From the NCBI GenBank assembly GCA_020621905.1, contig JAHRYZ010000017.1:1-33385 (forward strand): 33,385 bases of DNA, read 5' to 3'. This stretch comes from Rhizobium sp. Its GTDB lineage: Bacteria > Pseudomonadota > Alphaproteobacteria > Rhizobiales > Rhizobiaceae. How positions within the stretch are numbered: position 1 is the first letter of the stretch; each line of letters starts with the position of its first letter. Shown here piece after piece: positions 1 through 7,686 of the stretch. The translations under genes were made by a program, and so were the position numbers. The notes beneath the pieces were generated by a model that saw only the letters and a list, made by a program, of their open reading frames with translations, did not search any database and had not been told where the DNA came from.

Positions 1-568
1 CCTCGTTGACCCGCGAGGCGGCGAAAATCGCCTCGGCGAGCTTTTCGACGGCCTCGGCGATCGGCAGGTCCGGGAAGACCAGTCTTGCCCAGGACGGGTT
101 GGGATAGGAGCAGATGTTCCAGTTGATGTCAAAATTGGAGATATGCTCCAGCGCCGGCTTGTAGGCGATCGAATTGGCCTTGTTGGCGCGCGCCACCTTG
201 GCCGGGTCCTGGCCGGCCAGCAGCATCGGATTGTCGCCGGCAATCGCCAGCCGTGCCGCCCCGCCCTCGAAGGCCTTGGCCATGCCGTCATAGAGCCAGC
301 CGGACGCCTTGTCGAAGCTCTCGTCGGGTGCGTAGGCATAACGCGCCAGCGTCGTCTCCTCGTCGGCGTAGAACGTTGTGACGATGCCGGCGCCCGCCAT
401 GTAGGCGTGCTTGGTGATGAGGCGCACCAGGGCAATGCCGCGAGCGGCGCGGTCAGAACGGTCCCGGCCCTTCTGCAGCTGGAGCCCGACCTTGACGGCC
501 ACTTCGGCGAGCTTGTCGAGGCGGACCGGGTCGACCGGGTCGATGGCGGTATGGAGAGGTGCGTTCAT
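1..568 (-). CDS. M29 family aminopeptidase, N-terminal part (cut by window edge)
   Basis: This gene runs off the left edge, so only about 189 N-terminal residues are visible and the ORF track misses it. Translation from ATG at 568 gives MNAPLHTAIDPVDPVRLDKL, continuing with AEVAVKVGLQLQKG and later FEGGAARLAIAGDNPMLLAG. I recognise this as the N-terminal half of peptidase family M29 (AmpS/aminopeptidase T type), cytoplasmic metal-dependent aminopeptidases that release N-terminal residues from peptides. The metal ligands of the family lie in the C-terminal half, outside the window, so activity cannot be judged. An AGGA sits six bases before the ATG and supports this start. It is followed, on the same strand further right, by a GST gene ending at 655; the 86-base gap shows nothing notable. 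Family assignment is fairly secure; substrate is unknown. Confidence 0.8.
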   Translation of the reverse strand, partial: MNAPLHTAIDPVDPVRLDKLAEVAVKVGLQLQKGRDRSDRAARGIALVRLITKHAYMAGAGIVTTFYADEETTLARYAYAPDESFDKASGWLYDGMAKAFEGGAARLAIAGDNPMLLAGQDPAKVARANKANSIAYKPALEHISNFDINWNICSYPNPSWARLVFPDLPIAEAVEKLAEAIFAASRVNE

Positions 569-654
569 CGAATATCCTGCTTCCGTCGATTGCGTTGCGC
601 CCTTTTAGGACGGATTCGGGCAAAACAGAAGACGGATGCGAAGCCGGCGCCTGT

Positions 655-1326
655 TCAGACCGCCGGCCTCGCCTGCTTCAAGAGGACAGCGTCGTGCTTC
701 TCCAGGAAGGCCATGAGCCGGTCAGCATAATCGTCGGCGACCGCGCCCTTGACGCTGGGGCGTGCAGCCAGCGCCTGACGCCATGCAGTCACCTTCGGTA
801 GGCCGTCGAAGATCCGATGGTCGGCGAGCCTGTCGAACAGGTCGAAATAGCGGAAGATCGGCGCGAAGACCGCATCCACGAGGCTGAAATGTGCGCCGGC
901 GAAGAATGGCCCGTCCCCGACTTCGGCCTCCAGCGTGGCAAATCTGGAGGCGAGCACCTTGCTCTTGGCCTCCAGCGCCGCCTGGTCCTGGGTGGTTTCG
1001 AAGACCCAGAGATCGGAGAGGATCGAGGATCCGAACTCCATCCAGCCGCGATGACGGGCGCGCCGCAGCGGGTCGGCCGGGTGCAGCTTCTGGCCCGGTT
1101 GGGTCTCCTCCAGGTATTCGCAGATGACCGAGCTTTCGAACAGCACGTCCTGCCCGACCTGCAGCAGCGGAACCTTGCCGAGCGGCGATATTTTCAGGAA
1201 CCAGTCCGGTTTTGCCGCAAGGTCAATGTTGATGCGCTCGAAGGGCACGCCCTTCTCGGCGAGCGCGATCGCGGCGCGCTGGACATAGGGGCACAGATGG
1301 TGGCTGACGAGGCGTAGTTTGGCCAT
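655..1326 (-). CDS. Glutathione S-transferase family protein
   Basis: A 223-residue cytosolic protein with the two-domain GST layout. The N-terminal thioredoxin-like half (about 1-80) begins MAKLRLVSHHLCPYVQRAAI and carries a Cys at residue 12 in a CPYV motif, as in omega/beta-like GSTs that act as glutathione-dependent thiol transferases or dehydroascorbate reductases. The conserved LGKVPLLQV and FESSVICEYLEE glutathione-site segments are present, followed by an all-helical C-terminal half. The start at 1326 has AGGA eight bases upstream. It is divergent from a MarR regulator, with repeated palindromic sites in the short gap, so MarR control in response to an electrophile or other ligand is likely (inference). 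Exact substrate cannot be read from sequence. Confidence 0.9.
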   Translation of the reverse strand: MAKLRLVSHHLCPYVQRAAIALAEKGVPFERINIDLAAKPDWFLKISPLGKVPLLQVGQDVLFESSVICEYLEETQPGQKLHPADPLRRARHRGWMEFGSSILSDLWVFETTQDQAALEAKSKVLASRFATLEAEVGDGPFFAGAHFSLVDAVFAPIFRYFDLFDRLADHRIFDGLPKVTAWRQALAARPSVKGAVADDYADRLMAFLEKHDAVLLKQARPAV

Positions 1327-1351
1327 GGGGACGTCCTTCCGTGTGAAATAT

Positions 1352-1372
1352 ATGCATATGCATGTAATTCAT
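1352..1372. promoter_or_regulatory. Candidate MarR operator, copy 1
   Basis: The stretch contains the perfect palindrome ATGCATATGCAT (1352-1363) overlapping ATGCATGTAATTCAT (1358-1372). The core ATGCATGTAATT recurs exactly at 1391-1402, 33 bp away, about three helical turns. Position between divergent GST and MarR genes is typical for MarR autoregulation. Binding is inferred, not shown. Confidence 0.5.
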
Positions 1373-1390
1373 CTTGCGGAGATCGTCAAG

Positions 1391-1406
1391 ATGCATGTAA
1401 TTGCAT
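1391..1406. promoter_or_regulatory. Candidate MarR operator, copy 2
   Basis: ATGCATGTAATTGCAT is an imperfect palindrome with perfect 5-bp arms (ATGCA/TGCAT). Its first 12 bases repeat the core of the upstream site exactly. It overlaps the probable MarR start codon at 1391, so bound repressor would block initiation directly. Assigned from sequence symmetry and context only. Confidence 0.5.
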
Positions 1407-1861
1407 CTATGTCCGACGATAAGAAGACCGCCCCGTGTTCAGCCGCGAGCGCCACGGAACTCTGGGTTACGCTGGCGCGCGCGCAGCAGCGTGTACTCGC
1501 GGCGATGGAACGCGACCTGAAGGCGGCAGGCTTGCCGCCCCTCAGTTGGTACGATGTGCTATGGGAGCTCGATCGTACGGAAGATGGTCGCCTGCGCCCT
1601 TTCGAGATCGAAGAGCGCACCCTGTTGACCCAGTACAATCTGTCGCGGCTGATCGATCGGCTGGAGAAGGAGGCGCTGGTGCGCCGCGAGGTGTTCGACC
1701 AGGACTGTCGTGGACGCTGGGTCCTGATCACCGAGGCGGGGCGGGAAAGGCGTGCGCGCATGTGGACGATCTACGGGCGCTCGATCGAGGAGCATCTGGG
1801 AGCCCGGTTGAGCGAGGAGGAGGCGCAAATGCTGACAAGTCTGCTCAAGCGACTGGCCTGA
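1391..1861 (+). CDS. MarR family transcriptional regulator
   Basis: A winged-helix DNA-binding protein of about 156 residues. Family features are visible: an N-terminal dimerisation helix (ELWVTLARAQQRVLAAMERD), the helix-turn-helix around LLTQYNLSRLIDRLEKEALV, and the wing DQDCRGRWVLITEAGRE. MarR proteins are dimeric repressors released by small ligands or oxidation. The ORF track opens at 1319, but those extra residues are encoded in the intergenic repeats. ATG 1391 has GGAG nine bases upstream and is preferred; ATG 1409 (MSDDKK) is the alternative. It is divergent from the GST gene and probably represses both itself and the GST through the two operator-like sites. The ligand is unknown. 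Confidence 0.9.
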   Translation: MHVIASMSDDKKTAPCSAASATELWVTLARAQQRVLAAMERDLKAAGLPPLSWYDVLWELDRTEDGRLRPFEIEERTLLTQYNLSRLIDRLEKEALVRREVFDQDCRGRWVLITEAGRERRARMWTIYGRSIEEHLGARLSEEEAQMLTSLLKRLA

Positions 1862-1879
1862 GGCTCGGCCGCGCCGTAG

Positions 1880-2353
1880 TCAGGCGACCAGCGACGCGGC
1901 GATGGCACCCAGCGCCTTCAGCGCATCTTGCGGCGAAAGCCGAATCTGGAGGCCGCGCTGCCCGCCGTTCATGTAGACCAGCGGTTCCGCCATCGACTCG
2001 ATCTCGATCGCCGTCGGCACAAGCTTCTTCTGGCCGAAGGGGCTGATCCCGCCGACCACATAGCCCGTCGTCTTCTCGGCCACCGCCGGCTTCATCATAG
2101 CCGCATGCTTGCCGCCGAAGGCGGCGGCGAGCTTCTTCATGCTCACCTCCTTGTCGGAGGGCACGACGACGCAGACCGGCTTGCCGTCGAGTTCGGCCAT
2201 CAGCGTCTTCAGCACGCGATGCGGCGCCTCGCCGATCGCCTCCGCCGCCTGCAGCCCGATGCGTTCGGCGTTCGGATCATAGTCATACGTCACGGTGGTA
2301 AAGGTCACCCCGGCCTTTTCCAGGAACTGGGTCGCGCGCGTCGTCTTCGCCAT
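1880..2353 (-). CDS. ybaK: Cys-tRNA(Pro)/Cys-tRNA(Cys) deacylase, YbaK/EbsC family
   Basis: A 157-residue single-domain protein, normal length for YbaK. These cytoplasmic enzymes hydrolyse Cys mischarged onto tRNA(Pro) after prolyl-tRNA synthetase makes the error. Family landmarks seen are the N-terminal ATQFLEKAGVTF, PSDKEVSMKKLAAAFGGK with the conserved lysine region, and TTGYVVGGISPFGQKKLVP, the most characteristic segment of the family. It starts four bases after the stop of the ArsC-like gene, so the two are almost certainly cotranscribed. The start at 2353 is preceded by GAAGG. Assignment to the trans-editing family is secure; exact tRNA specificity is inferred from homology. Confidence 0.92.
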   Translation of the reverse strand: MAKTTRATQFLEKAGVTFTTVTYDYDPNAERIGLQAAEAIGEAPHRVLKTLMAELDGKPVCVVVPSDKEVSMKKLAAAFGGKHAAMMKPAVAEKTTGYVVGGISPFGQKKLVPTAIEIESMAEPLVYMNGGQRGLQIRLSPQDALKALGAIAASLVA

Positions 2354-2357
2354 GAGA

Positions 2358-2708
2358 TCAGGCCTTCAAAGCAGCGGCGTAGATTTCCGGCTTGAAGCCG
2401 ATGAGCAGCGTGCCGTCAGCCTCCAGCACCGGGCGCTTGATCATCGAGGGCTGGGCGAGCATCAGGGTGATCGCCTTGTCCTGGTCGAGATCGAGCTTTG
2501 CCTCGCCGGGCACCTTCTTGAAGGTCGTGCCGGCGCGATTGAGCACGGTCTGCCAGCCGGCTTCGCCGCACCAGCGCTCGAGATGGTTCCGGTCAATCCC
2601 CGAGACCTTGTAGTCGTGGAAGGCATAATCGACGCCGTGCTCTTCGAGCCATAGGCGGGCCTTCTTCATCGTGTCGCAGTTCTTGATGCCGTAGATCATG
2701 GCGGCCAT
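2358..2708 (-). CDS. ArsC/Spx/YffB family thioredoxin-fold protein
   Basis: About 116 residues, beginning MAAMIYGIKNCDTMKKARLW. The single N-terminal cysteine in GIKNCDTMKKA and the later ...FKKVPGEA, SMIKRPVLEADGTLLIGF segments match the YffB branch of the arsenate-reductase-like ArsC family, which uses a thioredoxin fold. Despite the family name there is no arsenic operon here, so a general thiol/glutathione-dependent reductase role is more likely than arsenate detoxification (inference). The ORF track extends to 2837, but ATG 2708 has GAGGA at good spacing and gives the family-typical N-terminus. It is followed four bases later by ybaK. Confidence 0.88.
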   Translation of the reverse strand: MAAMIYGIKNCDTMKKARLWLEEHGVDYAFHDYKVSGIDRNHLERWCGEAGWQTVLNRAGTTFKKVPGEAKLDLDQDKAITLMLAQPSMIKRPVLEADGTLLIGFKPEIYAAALKA

Positions 2709-2837
2709 GGGATCGGTCCTCATCGACGCTGGGCGGGGAAGGCGGCGGCGGGCGACGCTTGTGAACTGACATAGCAAACCTCGGACGCTTTGCAAGCCGC
2801 GCACGGCCGTTGCAGCCGGCTGCGTCGGCTTCCACAA

Positions 2838-3644
2838 CTAGCCTCCAATGCTATCGGCGGCTTCCCTGGCCCGGTCGGCGGCGGCCTGCGCGTCTATGAT
2901 GGCTTGAACCGCTTCCTCTCGCCCGGTGGCGGCATGGCTTTTGGCCATCTGGGCAAAACCCGCAGCGGTCTGCGCAGAGGACTGCGCAGCGGCTCTCAAG
3001 GCCATGACCACTGGTTGGTCCCCTTTTGCTTCGGCCTCCTTGGCGTCGCGGGCCATGTTTTCGGCTTGGATAGCCATCTGATTGGCCGTGGCCGCAAGAT
3101 GCATGGCGAGCTGAGCCTCGTTCAGGCTGGAGACGGTCGAAGTGCCCCTGTCATTCATAAAAGTCGTGTCCCAATTCAATGCGGCGGCTGGCTCTATACA
3201 GTGTGTCTGCATGTAGGCTTGGAATTGTGCCGTCAGATCTGCCATCTTTTGGGAAACATTATCACGCGTTCGCGCAGCCTTTCCCAGTTCCACCCCATAG
3301 CCTACCCCCAGCTTGAAGCCCTCCTGCAGGCCGTCGCCAAATCCGAGACGTTCGTCGCCAGGCGAAAGTGCCTCCGGCGTCGGAACTTTCAGCAAGAGGC
3401 TCGACGGGTTCTCAACGGGGCTCTTAGACAAATCGTTGTAACCATCGACCACGCCGCGCAGCCAGCCGGGGTAGGCGCCTTTGCATGCGCCGCTATGAAA
3501 CTTCGTCGTGTCCCGATCGGCGAGAGCCGGCGACACGCCCCAAATGCTCATGCAGAGGGCAACGATGATCGCAAAGGCTGAGAGAGATGCCTTGGCGCTT
3601 GTTCTGCGAATGAAGCTCTCGACCCGCTCGACCTGCCATCTCAT
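2838..3644 (-). CDS. Exported protein of unknown function with Ala-rich helical C-terminus
   Basis: I do not recognise a family. The 268-residue protein starts at ATG 3644, where AGGGGAAG lies just upstream; the longer ORF in the track starts in non-coding sequence. Residues 1 to about 40 look like a Sec signal peptide (SAFAIIVALCMSIWGVSPALA, then DRDT). The mature N-terminal part holds a CKGAYPGWLRGVVDGYNDLS segment and a second cysteine in QTHCIEP, which could form a disulfide in the periplasm. From about residue 170 to the end it is alanine-rich and strongly helical, probably coiled coil (AQLAMHLAATANQMAIQAEN). Base composition is visibly less GC-rich than its neighbours, as is that of the adjacent divergent arr gene, suggesting a transferred islet. 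Function is unknown. Confidence 0.7.
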   Translation of the reverse strand: MRWQVERVESFIRRTSAKASLSAFAIIVALCMSIWGVSPALADRDTTKFHSGACKGAYPGWLRGVVDGYNDLSKSPVENPSSLLLKVPTPEALSPGDERLGFGDGLQEGFKLGVGYGVELGKAARTRDNVSQKMADLTAQFQAYMQTHCIEPAAALNWDTTFMNDRGTSTVSSLNEAQLAMHLAATANQMAIQAENMARDAKEAEAKGDQPVVMALRAAAQSSAQTAAGFAQMAKSHAATGREEAVQAIIDAQAAADRAREAADSIGG

Positions 3645-3815
3645 GTTGGCTTCCCCTGCTTGATGTCCGTCACTCTGCAGATGAGGGTAACCATCGGGCG
3701 CAGCACGGCAACCTGCATTGACCTGCATCAGCTTTTTCGGGCGAAATGGTGAGACGGTCGCAAGTCTCGAGCAGCACCTGTCGCCAGAAATTGGAGCCCT
3801 TGCCAGCATGATTGT

Positions 3816-3835
3816 CTAGCCCGATATGGGGCTAG
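3816..3835. repeat. Inverted repeat upstream of arr
   Basis: CTAGCCC-gatatg-GGGCTAG is a perfect 7-bp inverted repeat with a 6-base loop in the 254-bp divergent gap between the exported protein and arr, about 64 bases before the arr start. There is no T-run on either side, so an operator or RNA hairpin is more likely than a terminator. The gap also holds a tandem ACCTGCAT (3711-3718 and 3721-3728). Confidence 0.45.
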
Positions 3836-3898
3836 CAGCAGGCTGGGTGTCTGTCGCATGAACACCGTCCTCGATTCGTCAGAAGGAACCAAAGACCT

Positions 3899-4312
3899 AT
3901 GACAAATACAGCCAGCGCTTTTACCCGCCAGTTTTTTCATGGGACACGCGCAAATCTCGAACCGGGAGATTTGATCGTCGTCGGCTACCAGTCCAACTTC
4001 ACTGAAGCCAAGCCGCTATCCTGGGTGTATTTTTCAGGTACGCTTGATGCCGCGATCTGGGGCGCTGAGCTTGCTGCAGGCAGTGGGCGAGGGCGCATCT
4101 ATGTGGTGGAGCCAACCGGGCCAATCGAGGACGACCCGAACCTGACAGACAAGAAGTTTCCTGGAAATCCAACGCTATCGTATCGCTCCCGCGATCCGCT
4201 GCGAATTGTCGCCGAAGTGACAAAATGGCGGGGTCACCCGACTGAACAACTAGAGCAGATGAAGGCTAGCCTCGACCGCTTGAAGACAGAAGGTGCCGAA
4301 ATCATCGACTAG
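3899..4312 (+). CDS. arr: Rifampin ADP-ribosyltransferase (Arr)
   Basis: A 137-residue protein that matches the Arr family over its full length. Arr transfers ADP-ribose from NAD+ to rifamycins, inactivating them in the cytoplasm. The landmark segments FFHGTRANLEPGD, WVYFSGTLDAAIWGAELA, RIYVVEPTGPIEDDPN and KKFPGNPTLSYRS are all present. The family's catalytic His-Tyr-Asp set fits His14, Tyr44 and Asp79, the same spacing as His19, Tyr49 and Asp84 of the mycobacterial enzyme. The start has AAGGAA nine bases upstream. It is a single gene, divergent from an exported helical protein and convergent with guaA, with no integron or transposase nearby. Chromosomal arr genes are common in environmental bacteria, so the true role may be natural rifamycin defence (inference). 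Confidence 0.93.
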   Translation: MTNTASAFTRQFFHGTRANLEPGDLIVVGYQSNFTEAKPLSWVYFSGTLDAAIWGAELAAGSGRGRIYVVEPTGPIEDDPNLTDKKFPGNPTLSYRSRDPLRIVAEVTKWRGHPTEQLEQMKASLDRLKTEGAEIID

Positions 4313-4377
4313 GGCCGATCGACATTCAGATTTCTGACGTAGCGCGGTTGGATTTCGCCTCTGGGAAAAGCGAGCCC

Positions 4378-5940
4378 TCACTCCCACTCGATCGTGCCCG
4401 GCGGCTTCGACGTCACGTCGTAGACGACGCGGTTGATGCCGCGCACCTCGTTGATGATGCGGGTGGCGGCGCGGCCGAGGAATTCCATGTCGTAATGGTA
4501 GAAATCGGCGGTCATGCCGTCGACCGAGGTCACGGCGCGCAGCGCGCAGACGAATTCATAGGTGCGTCCGTCACCCATGACGCCGACGGTCTGCACCGGC
4601 AGGAGCACGGCGAAGGCCTGCCAAATGGCGTCGTAAAGGCCCGCCTTGCGGATCTCGTCGAGATAGATGGCGTCGGCTTCGCGCAGGATCTCCAGCTTCT
4701 CGCGCGTGATGCCGCCGGGGCAGCGGATGGCGAGGCCGGGGCCCGGGAAGGGATGGCGGCCGATGAAGCTGTCCGGCAGGCCGAGTTCGCGGCCGAGCGC
4801 CCGCACCTCGTCCTTGAACAGTTCGCGCAGCGGCTCGACCAGCTGCATGTTCATGCGTTCGGGAAGGCCGCCGACATTGTGGTGCGACTTGATCGTCACC
4901 GACGGGCCACCGGTAAACGAGACGCTTTCGATGACGTCCGGATAAAGCGTGCCCTGGCCGAGGAAGTCGGCGCCGCCGAGCTTCTTCGCCTCGTCCTCGA
5001 AGGTCTCGATGAACAGGCGGCCGATGATCTTGCGCTTGGTTTCCGGGTCGCTCACACCTTCCAGTTCGCCGACGAAGCGGTCGATAGCGTCGACGTGGAT
5101 GAGGTGCAGGTTGTAGTGTTCCTTGAACATGGCGACCACGTCGGCCGCCTCGTTCTTGCGCATCAGGCCATGGTCGACGAGAATGCAGGTCAGCTGGTCG
5201 CCGACGGCCTCGTGGATCAGCAGAGCCGCGACAGAGGAATCGACGCCGCCCGACAGCGCGCAGATGACGCGTTTGTCGCCGACCTGGTCGCGAATGGCCT
5301 GCACCGCCTTGGCGCGATACGCCGACATGGTCCAGTCGCCCTTGAGCCCGGCGATCTTGTGGATGAAGTTGCCGATCAGCTTGGCGCCGTCCGGCGTGTG
5401 CACCACTTCCGGATGGAACTGCACGGCGTAATATTTGCGCTTCGCGTCAGCGATGAAGGCGAAGGGGGCGTTGGACGAGGTGGCGACGACCTCGAAGCCC
5501 GGCGGGATCGCGGTGACGCGGTCGCCATGGCTCATCCAGACCTGGTGGCGCGAGCCGGCCGACCACAGGCCCTCGAACAGCGGGCATTCCTTGTCGATCT
5601 CGAGGAAGGCGCGGCCGAATTCTCGGTGATGGCCGCTTTCGACCTTGCCGCCGAGCTGGGCGCACATCGTCTGCTGGCCGTAGCAGATGCCGAAGATCGG
5701 CAGGCCGCTGTCGAAGATCACCTGGGGTGCCCGCGGGCTTCCCTCGTCCAGGGTCGAAGCCGGGCTGCCCGACAGGATGATCGCCTTCGGTTTCAGCCGG
5801 TGGAAACCTTCCTCGGCGGACTGGAAGGGGACGATTTCGCAATAGACGCCGGCTTCGCGCACGCGTCGTGCGATCAGCTGCGTTACCTGGCTGCCGAAAT
5901 CGATGATGAGAACGCTGTCGGGATGTGCTGTCTGGGTCAT
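4378..5940 (-). CDS. guaA: GMP synthase (glutamine-hydrolysing)
   Basis: A complete 520-residue GuaA, the usual length. It converts XMP to GMP using ATP and ammonia from glutamine, the last step of guanine nucleotide synthesis. The N-terminal class I glutamine amidotransferase domain (about 1-195) has the nucleophile Cys86 in GICYGQQ and the His176/Glu178 pair in FHPEV. The ATP-pyrophosphatase domain follows with the P-loop SGGVDSS at 230-236, and the C-terminal dimerisation domain ends in the conserved KPPGTIEWE. The start is preceded by AAAGG. It lies 79 bases downstream of the MTA/SAH nucleosidase gene on the same strand. The 574-aa plus-strand ORF over it is an antisense shadow. Confidence 0.98.
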   Translation of the reverse strand: MTQTAHPDSVLIIDFGSQVTQLIARRVREAGVYCEIVPFQSAEEGFHRLKPKAIILSGSPASTLDEGSPRAPQVIFDSGLPIFGICYGQQTMCAQLGGKVESGHHREFGRAFLEIDKECPLFEGLWSAGSRHQVWMSHGDRVTAIPPGFEVVATSSNAPFAFIADAKRKYYAVQFHPEVVHTPDGAKLIGNFIHKIAGLKGDWTMSAYRAKAVQAIRDQVGDKRVICALSGGVDSSVAALLIHEAVGDQLTCILVDHGLMRKNEAADVVAMFKEHYNLHLIHVDAIDRFVGELEGVSDPETKRKIIGRLFIETFEDEAKKLGGADFLGQGTLYPDVIESVSFTGGPSVTIKSHHNVGGLPERMNMQLVEPLRELFKDEVRALGRELGLPDSFIGRHPFPGPGLAIRCPGGITREKLEILREADAIYLDEIRKAGLYDAIWQAFAVLLPVQTVGVMGDGRTYEFVCALRAVTSVDGMTADFYHYDMEFLGRAATRIINEVRGINRVVYDVTSKPPGTIEWE

Positions 5941-6019
5941 GGCGAGCCTTTAATGAAAAGCGCGGATTCTTTCAATCGGAGAATTGTGCCGATTGTCCGC
6001 AATTCCGGTGCTTTCGGGC

Positions 6020-6658
6020 CTAGAACCAGAACACGCCGTCTTCCAGCGCTTCGAACAGGGTGTCGACGGTGAGCGCCAGCTTGCGATCGACGACGTGGAG
6101 ATATTCCTTCCAGTCGTCGACATGCTTCAGTTCCTGCTTGCCGTCGGAAATGCCGCGCAGCCCGATCAGCGGCAGGTTGAAGGCATGGCAGGTCCTGAGG
6201 ACGGCGAAGGTTTCCATGTCGACCATGTCGGCGTCGATCGCGTCATAGGTGGCGCCCGAAACGATGTTGGCACCGGTCGAGAGGCTGGCGGTCGGCACGC
6301 CGGGAATACGCAGCGGCAGTTCGAGCGCCGCCGGCAGATCGAGAAACGGGGTGCGCCCCTTCTCGAAGCCGAGCGGCGAGGCATCCATGTCGCGATAGGA
6401 GACGGACGATGCCTGATAGATCTCGGTCTGCTCCAGCCTGGCCGAGCCGGCCGAGCCGAGCGAGACGACGAGGTCAGGCCGCTCGTTCTGTTCCTCGAGT
6501 TTCGAAAGCGTGCGCGTCAGCGAAATCGCGGCCTCCACGGGGCCGACGCCGGTCATCAGCGGTTCGATCCGCGAGCGCAGGAACGAACCGTATTCGGCCT
6601 CGACCGCCATGACGAACAGGATCGATTTGCCTGATACCGACTTGAGTTCGAACGTCAT
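6020..6658 (-). CDS. 5'-methylthioadenosine/S-adenosylhomocysteine nucleosidase-type phosphorylase
   Basis: A 212-residue member of the PNP/UDP phosphorylase superfamily, MTAN branch, starting MTFELKSVSGKSILFVMAVE. It should cleave the glycosidic bond of MTA and/or SAH, recycling adenine and the methylthio sugar. Visible landmarks are the early Glu in MAVEAEYG, TGVGPVEAA, VSLGSAGS, the substrate-site VDMETFAV, and the catalytic aspartate in RGISDGK. The longer track ORF (7156) is a misread; ATG 6658 overlaps the upstream thioesterase stop in an ATGA, showing translational coupling. Which of MTA, SAH or a related nucleoside it prefers cannot be decided from sequence. Confidence 0.88.
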   Translation of the reverse strand: MTFELKSVSGKSILFVMAVEAEYGSFLRSRIEPLMTGVGPVEAAISLTRTLSKLEEQNERPDLVVSLGSAGSARLEQTEIYQASSVSYRDMDASPLGFEKGRTPFLDLPAALELPLRIPGVPTASLSTGANIVSGATYDAIDADMVDMETFAVLRTCHAFNLPLIGLRGISDGKQELKHVDDWKEYLHVVDRKLALTVDTLFEALEDGVFWF

Positions 6659-7104
6659 CCGGAAATTCCCTCGCGGCCGCGAACGGCCATCATCGTGCTG
6701 GTCATGGAGGCAATGAGCTTGGCCGGGCCGTCCCCGATCGCATAGCCGCGGCCATCGGCCACGATGATGGTGGAACCGGGCTTGGTGATCTCGCCGCGAA
6801 ACAGGAAGCGCTCGCCCTTGCCGGGCGACATCAGGTTGACCTTGAACTCGATCGTCAGAAGCGAGACGTCCGGCGCGATCATCGTATAGGCGCTGTAGGT
6901 GCAGGCGGCATCGAGGGCTGCGGAAATCACGCCGGCATGCAGGATGCCGTGCTGCTGCGTCAGCTTCTCGTCGAAAGGCATTTCGATTTCGACGACGCCC
7001 TGGCTGACGCTGGTCAGTTCGGCGCCGAGCGTGCGCATGGCACCCTGCCGCGCGAAGCTCTGCCGAATACGCTCGCCGACCGCGTCGCTGTTGATTTCGC
7101 TCAT
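6655..7104 (-). CDS. PaaI family hotdog-fold thioesterase
   Basis: A 149-residue hotdog-fold protein. The signature QQHGILHAGVISAALDAACTYSA contains the H-G-x-x-H-G motif and downstream acidic residue of the PaaI/4HBT class, which hydrolyses acyl-CoA thioesters in the cytoplasm. The middle segment LLTIEFKVNLMSPGKGERFLFRGEI is also typical. I choose ATG 7104 (MSEINSD), which has GAGAGGG seven bases upstream, over the track start at 7137. The stop overlaps the nucleosidase start by four bases. The acyl-CoA substrate is unknown. Confidence 0.88.
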   Translation of the reverse strand: MSEINSDAVGERIRQSFARQGAMRTLGAELTSVSQGVVEIEMPFDEKLTQQHGILHAGVISAALDAACTYSAYTMIAPDVSLLTIEFKVNLMSPGKGERFLFRGEITKPGSTIIVADGRGYAIGDGPAKLIASMTSTMMAVRGREGISG

Positions 7105-7189
7105 CTGGATGCCCTCTCGCAGGTGCGAAATTGGCATGCCCGATGCGCTTCGGCAAGCGGCCCGAGAGCAGATTCGGGTGGCTGCGGTA

Positions 7190-7642
7190 CTAGTTCATGA
7201 GGAAAATCGAGGCGTTGAGCAGGGTGGCGAAGGCGACCCAGGCGGCATAAGGCAGGAACAACAGTCCGGCCACCCGGTCGAGCGGCCCGGCCTTCCAGAT
7301 GAACCCCAGGATGGCGATCAGAATCGCCACGATCAGCAACAGCGCCAGACCGGTTGCCTGAAGGCCGAAGAAGGTCGGCGACCAGAGCATGTTGAGGGCG
7401 ATCTGGGCAAACCAGATCTGCATCGCGGCAGATGCCGGCGCGACCAGCCAGATGCGGGCGCCGGCAATGGCGATCATCACGTAGAGCACGGTCCAGACCG
7501 GCGCGAAGATCCAGGGCGGCGGGTTGAAGAACGGCTTCTCCAGCGACTGGTACCATTCGCCCGGCATGTTGGAGACGCCCGAGAGAATGCCGAGCCCGAC
7601 GACGGCCGCGATGAAGACGAGATAGGTGACGAACTTGCGCAT
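7190..7642 (-). CDS. tspO: TspO/MBR family protein
   Basis: A 150-residue integral membrane protein with five predicted transmembrane helices, the normal TspO/peripheral benzodiazepine receptor fold. Diagnostic segments are WYQSLEKPFFNPPPWIFAPVWT between helices 1 and 2, the Trp-rich NMLWSPTFF, and LPYAAWVAFATLLNASIF near the C-terminus. TspO proteins bind and may degrade or export porphyrins, and in alphaproteobacteria affect tetrapyrrole and stress responses. It begins only 44 bases after the end of the DUF1513 gene on the same strand, so it may be the last gene of the imelysin/di-heme operon (inference). No strong ribosome site is visible before ATG 7642. Confidence 0.93.
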   Translation of the reverse strand: MRKFVTYLVFIAAVVGLGILSGVSNMPGEWYQSLEKPFFNPPPWIFAPVWTVLYVMIAIAGARIWLVAPASAAMQIWFAQIALNMLWSPTFFGLQATGLALLLIVAILIAILGFIWKAGPLDRVAGLLFLPYAAWVAFATLLNASIFLMN

Positions 7643-7686
7643 GGCGTGAACATAGGGCGCCGTAGCTCTCCGCCAAGGCCACCGCC

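Noticed and set aside
4348-6072. 574-aa plus-strand ORF over guaA
   Set aside because: Antisense shadow of guaA, whose minus-strand translation has all GMP synthase motifs.
6659-7156. N-terminal extension of the nucleosidase ORF to 7156
   Set aside because: It is the thioesterase gene read out of frame; ATG 6658 gives the family-typical start.
7101-7686. C-terminal extension of the DUF1513 ORF through tspO
   Set aside because: It reads tspO in a wrong frame; the family-like C-terminus lies in the shifted frame and stops at 7687.
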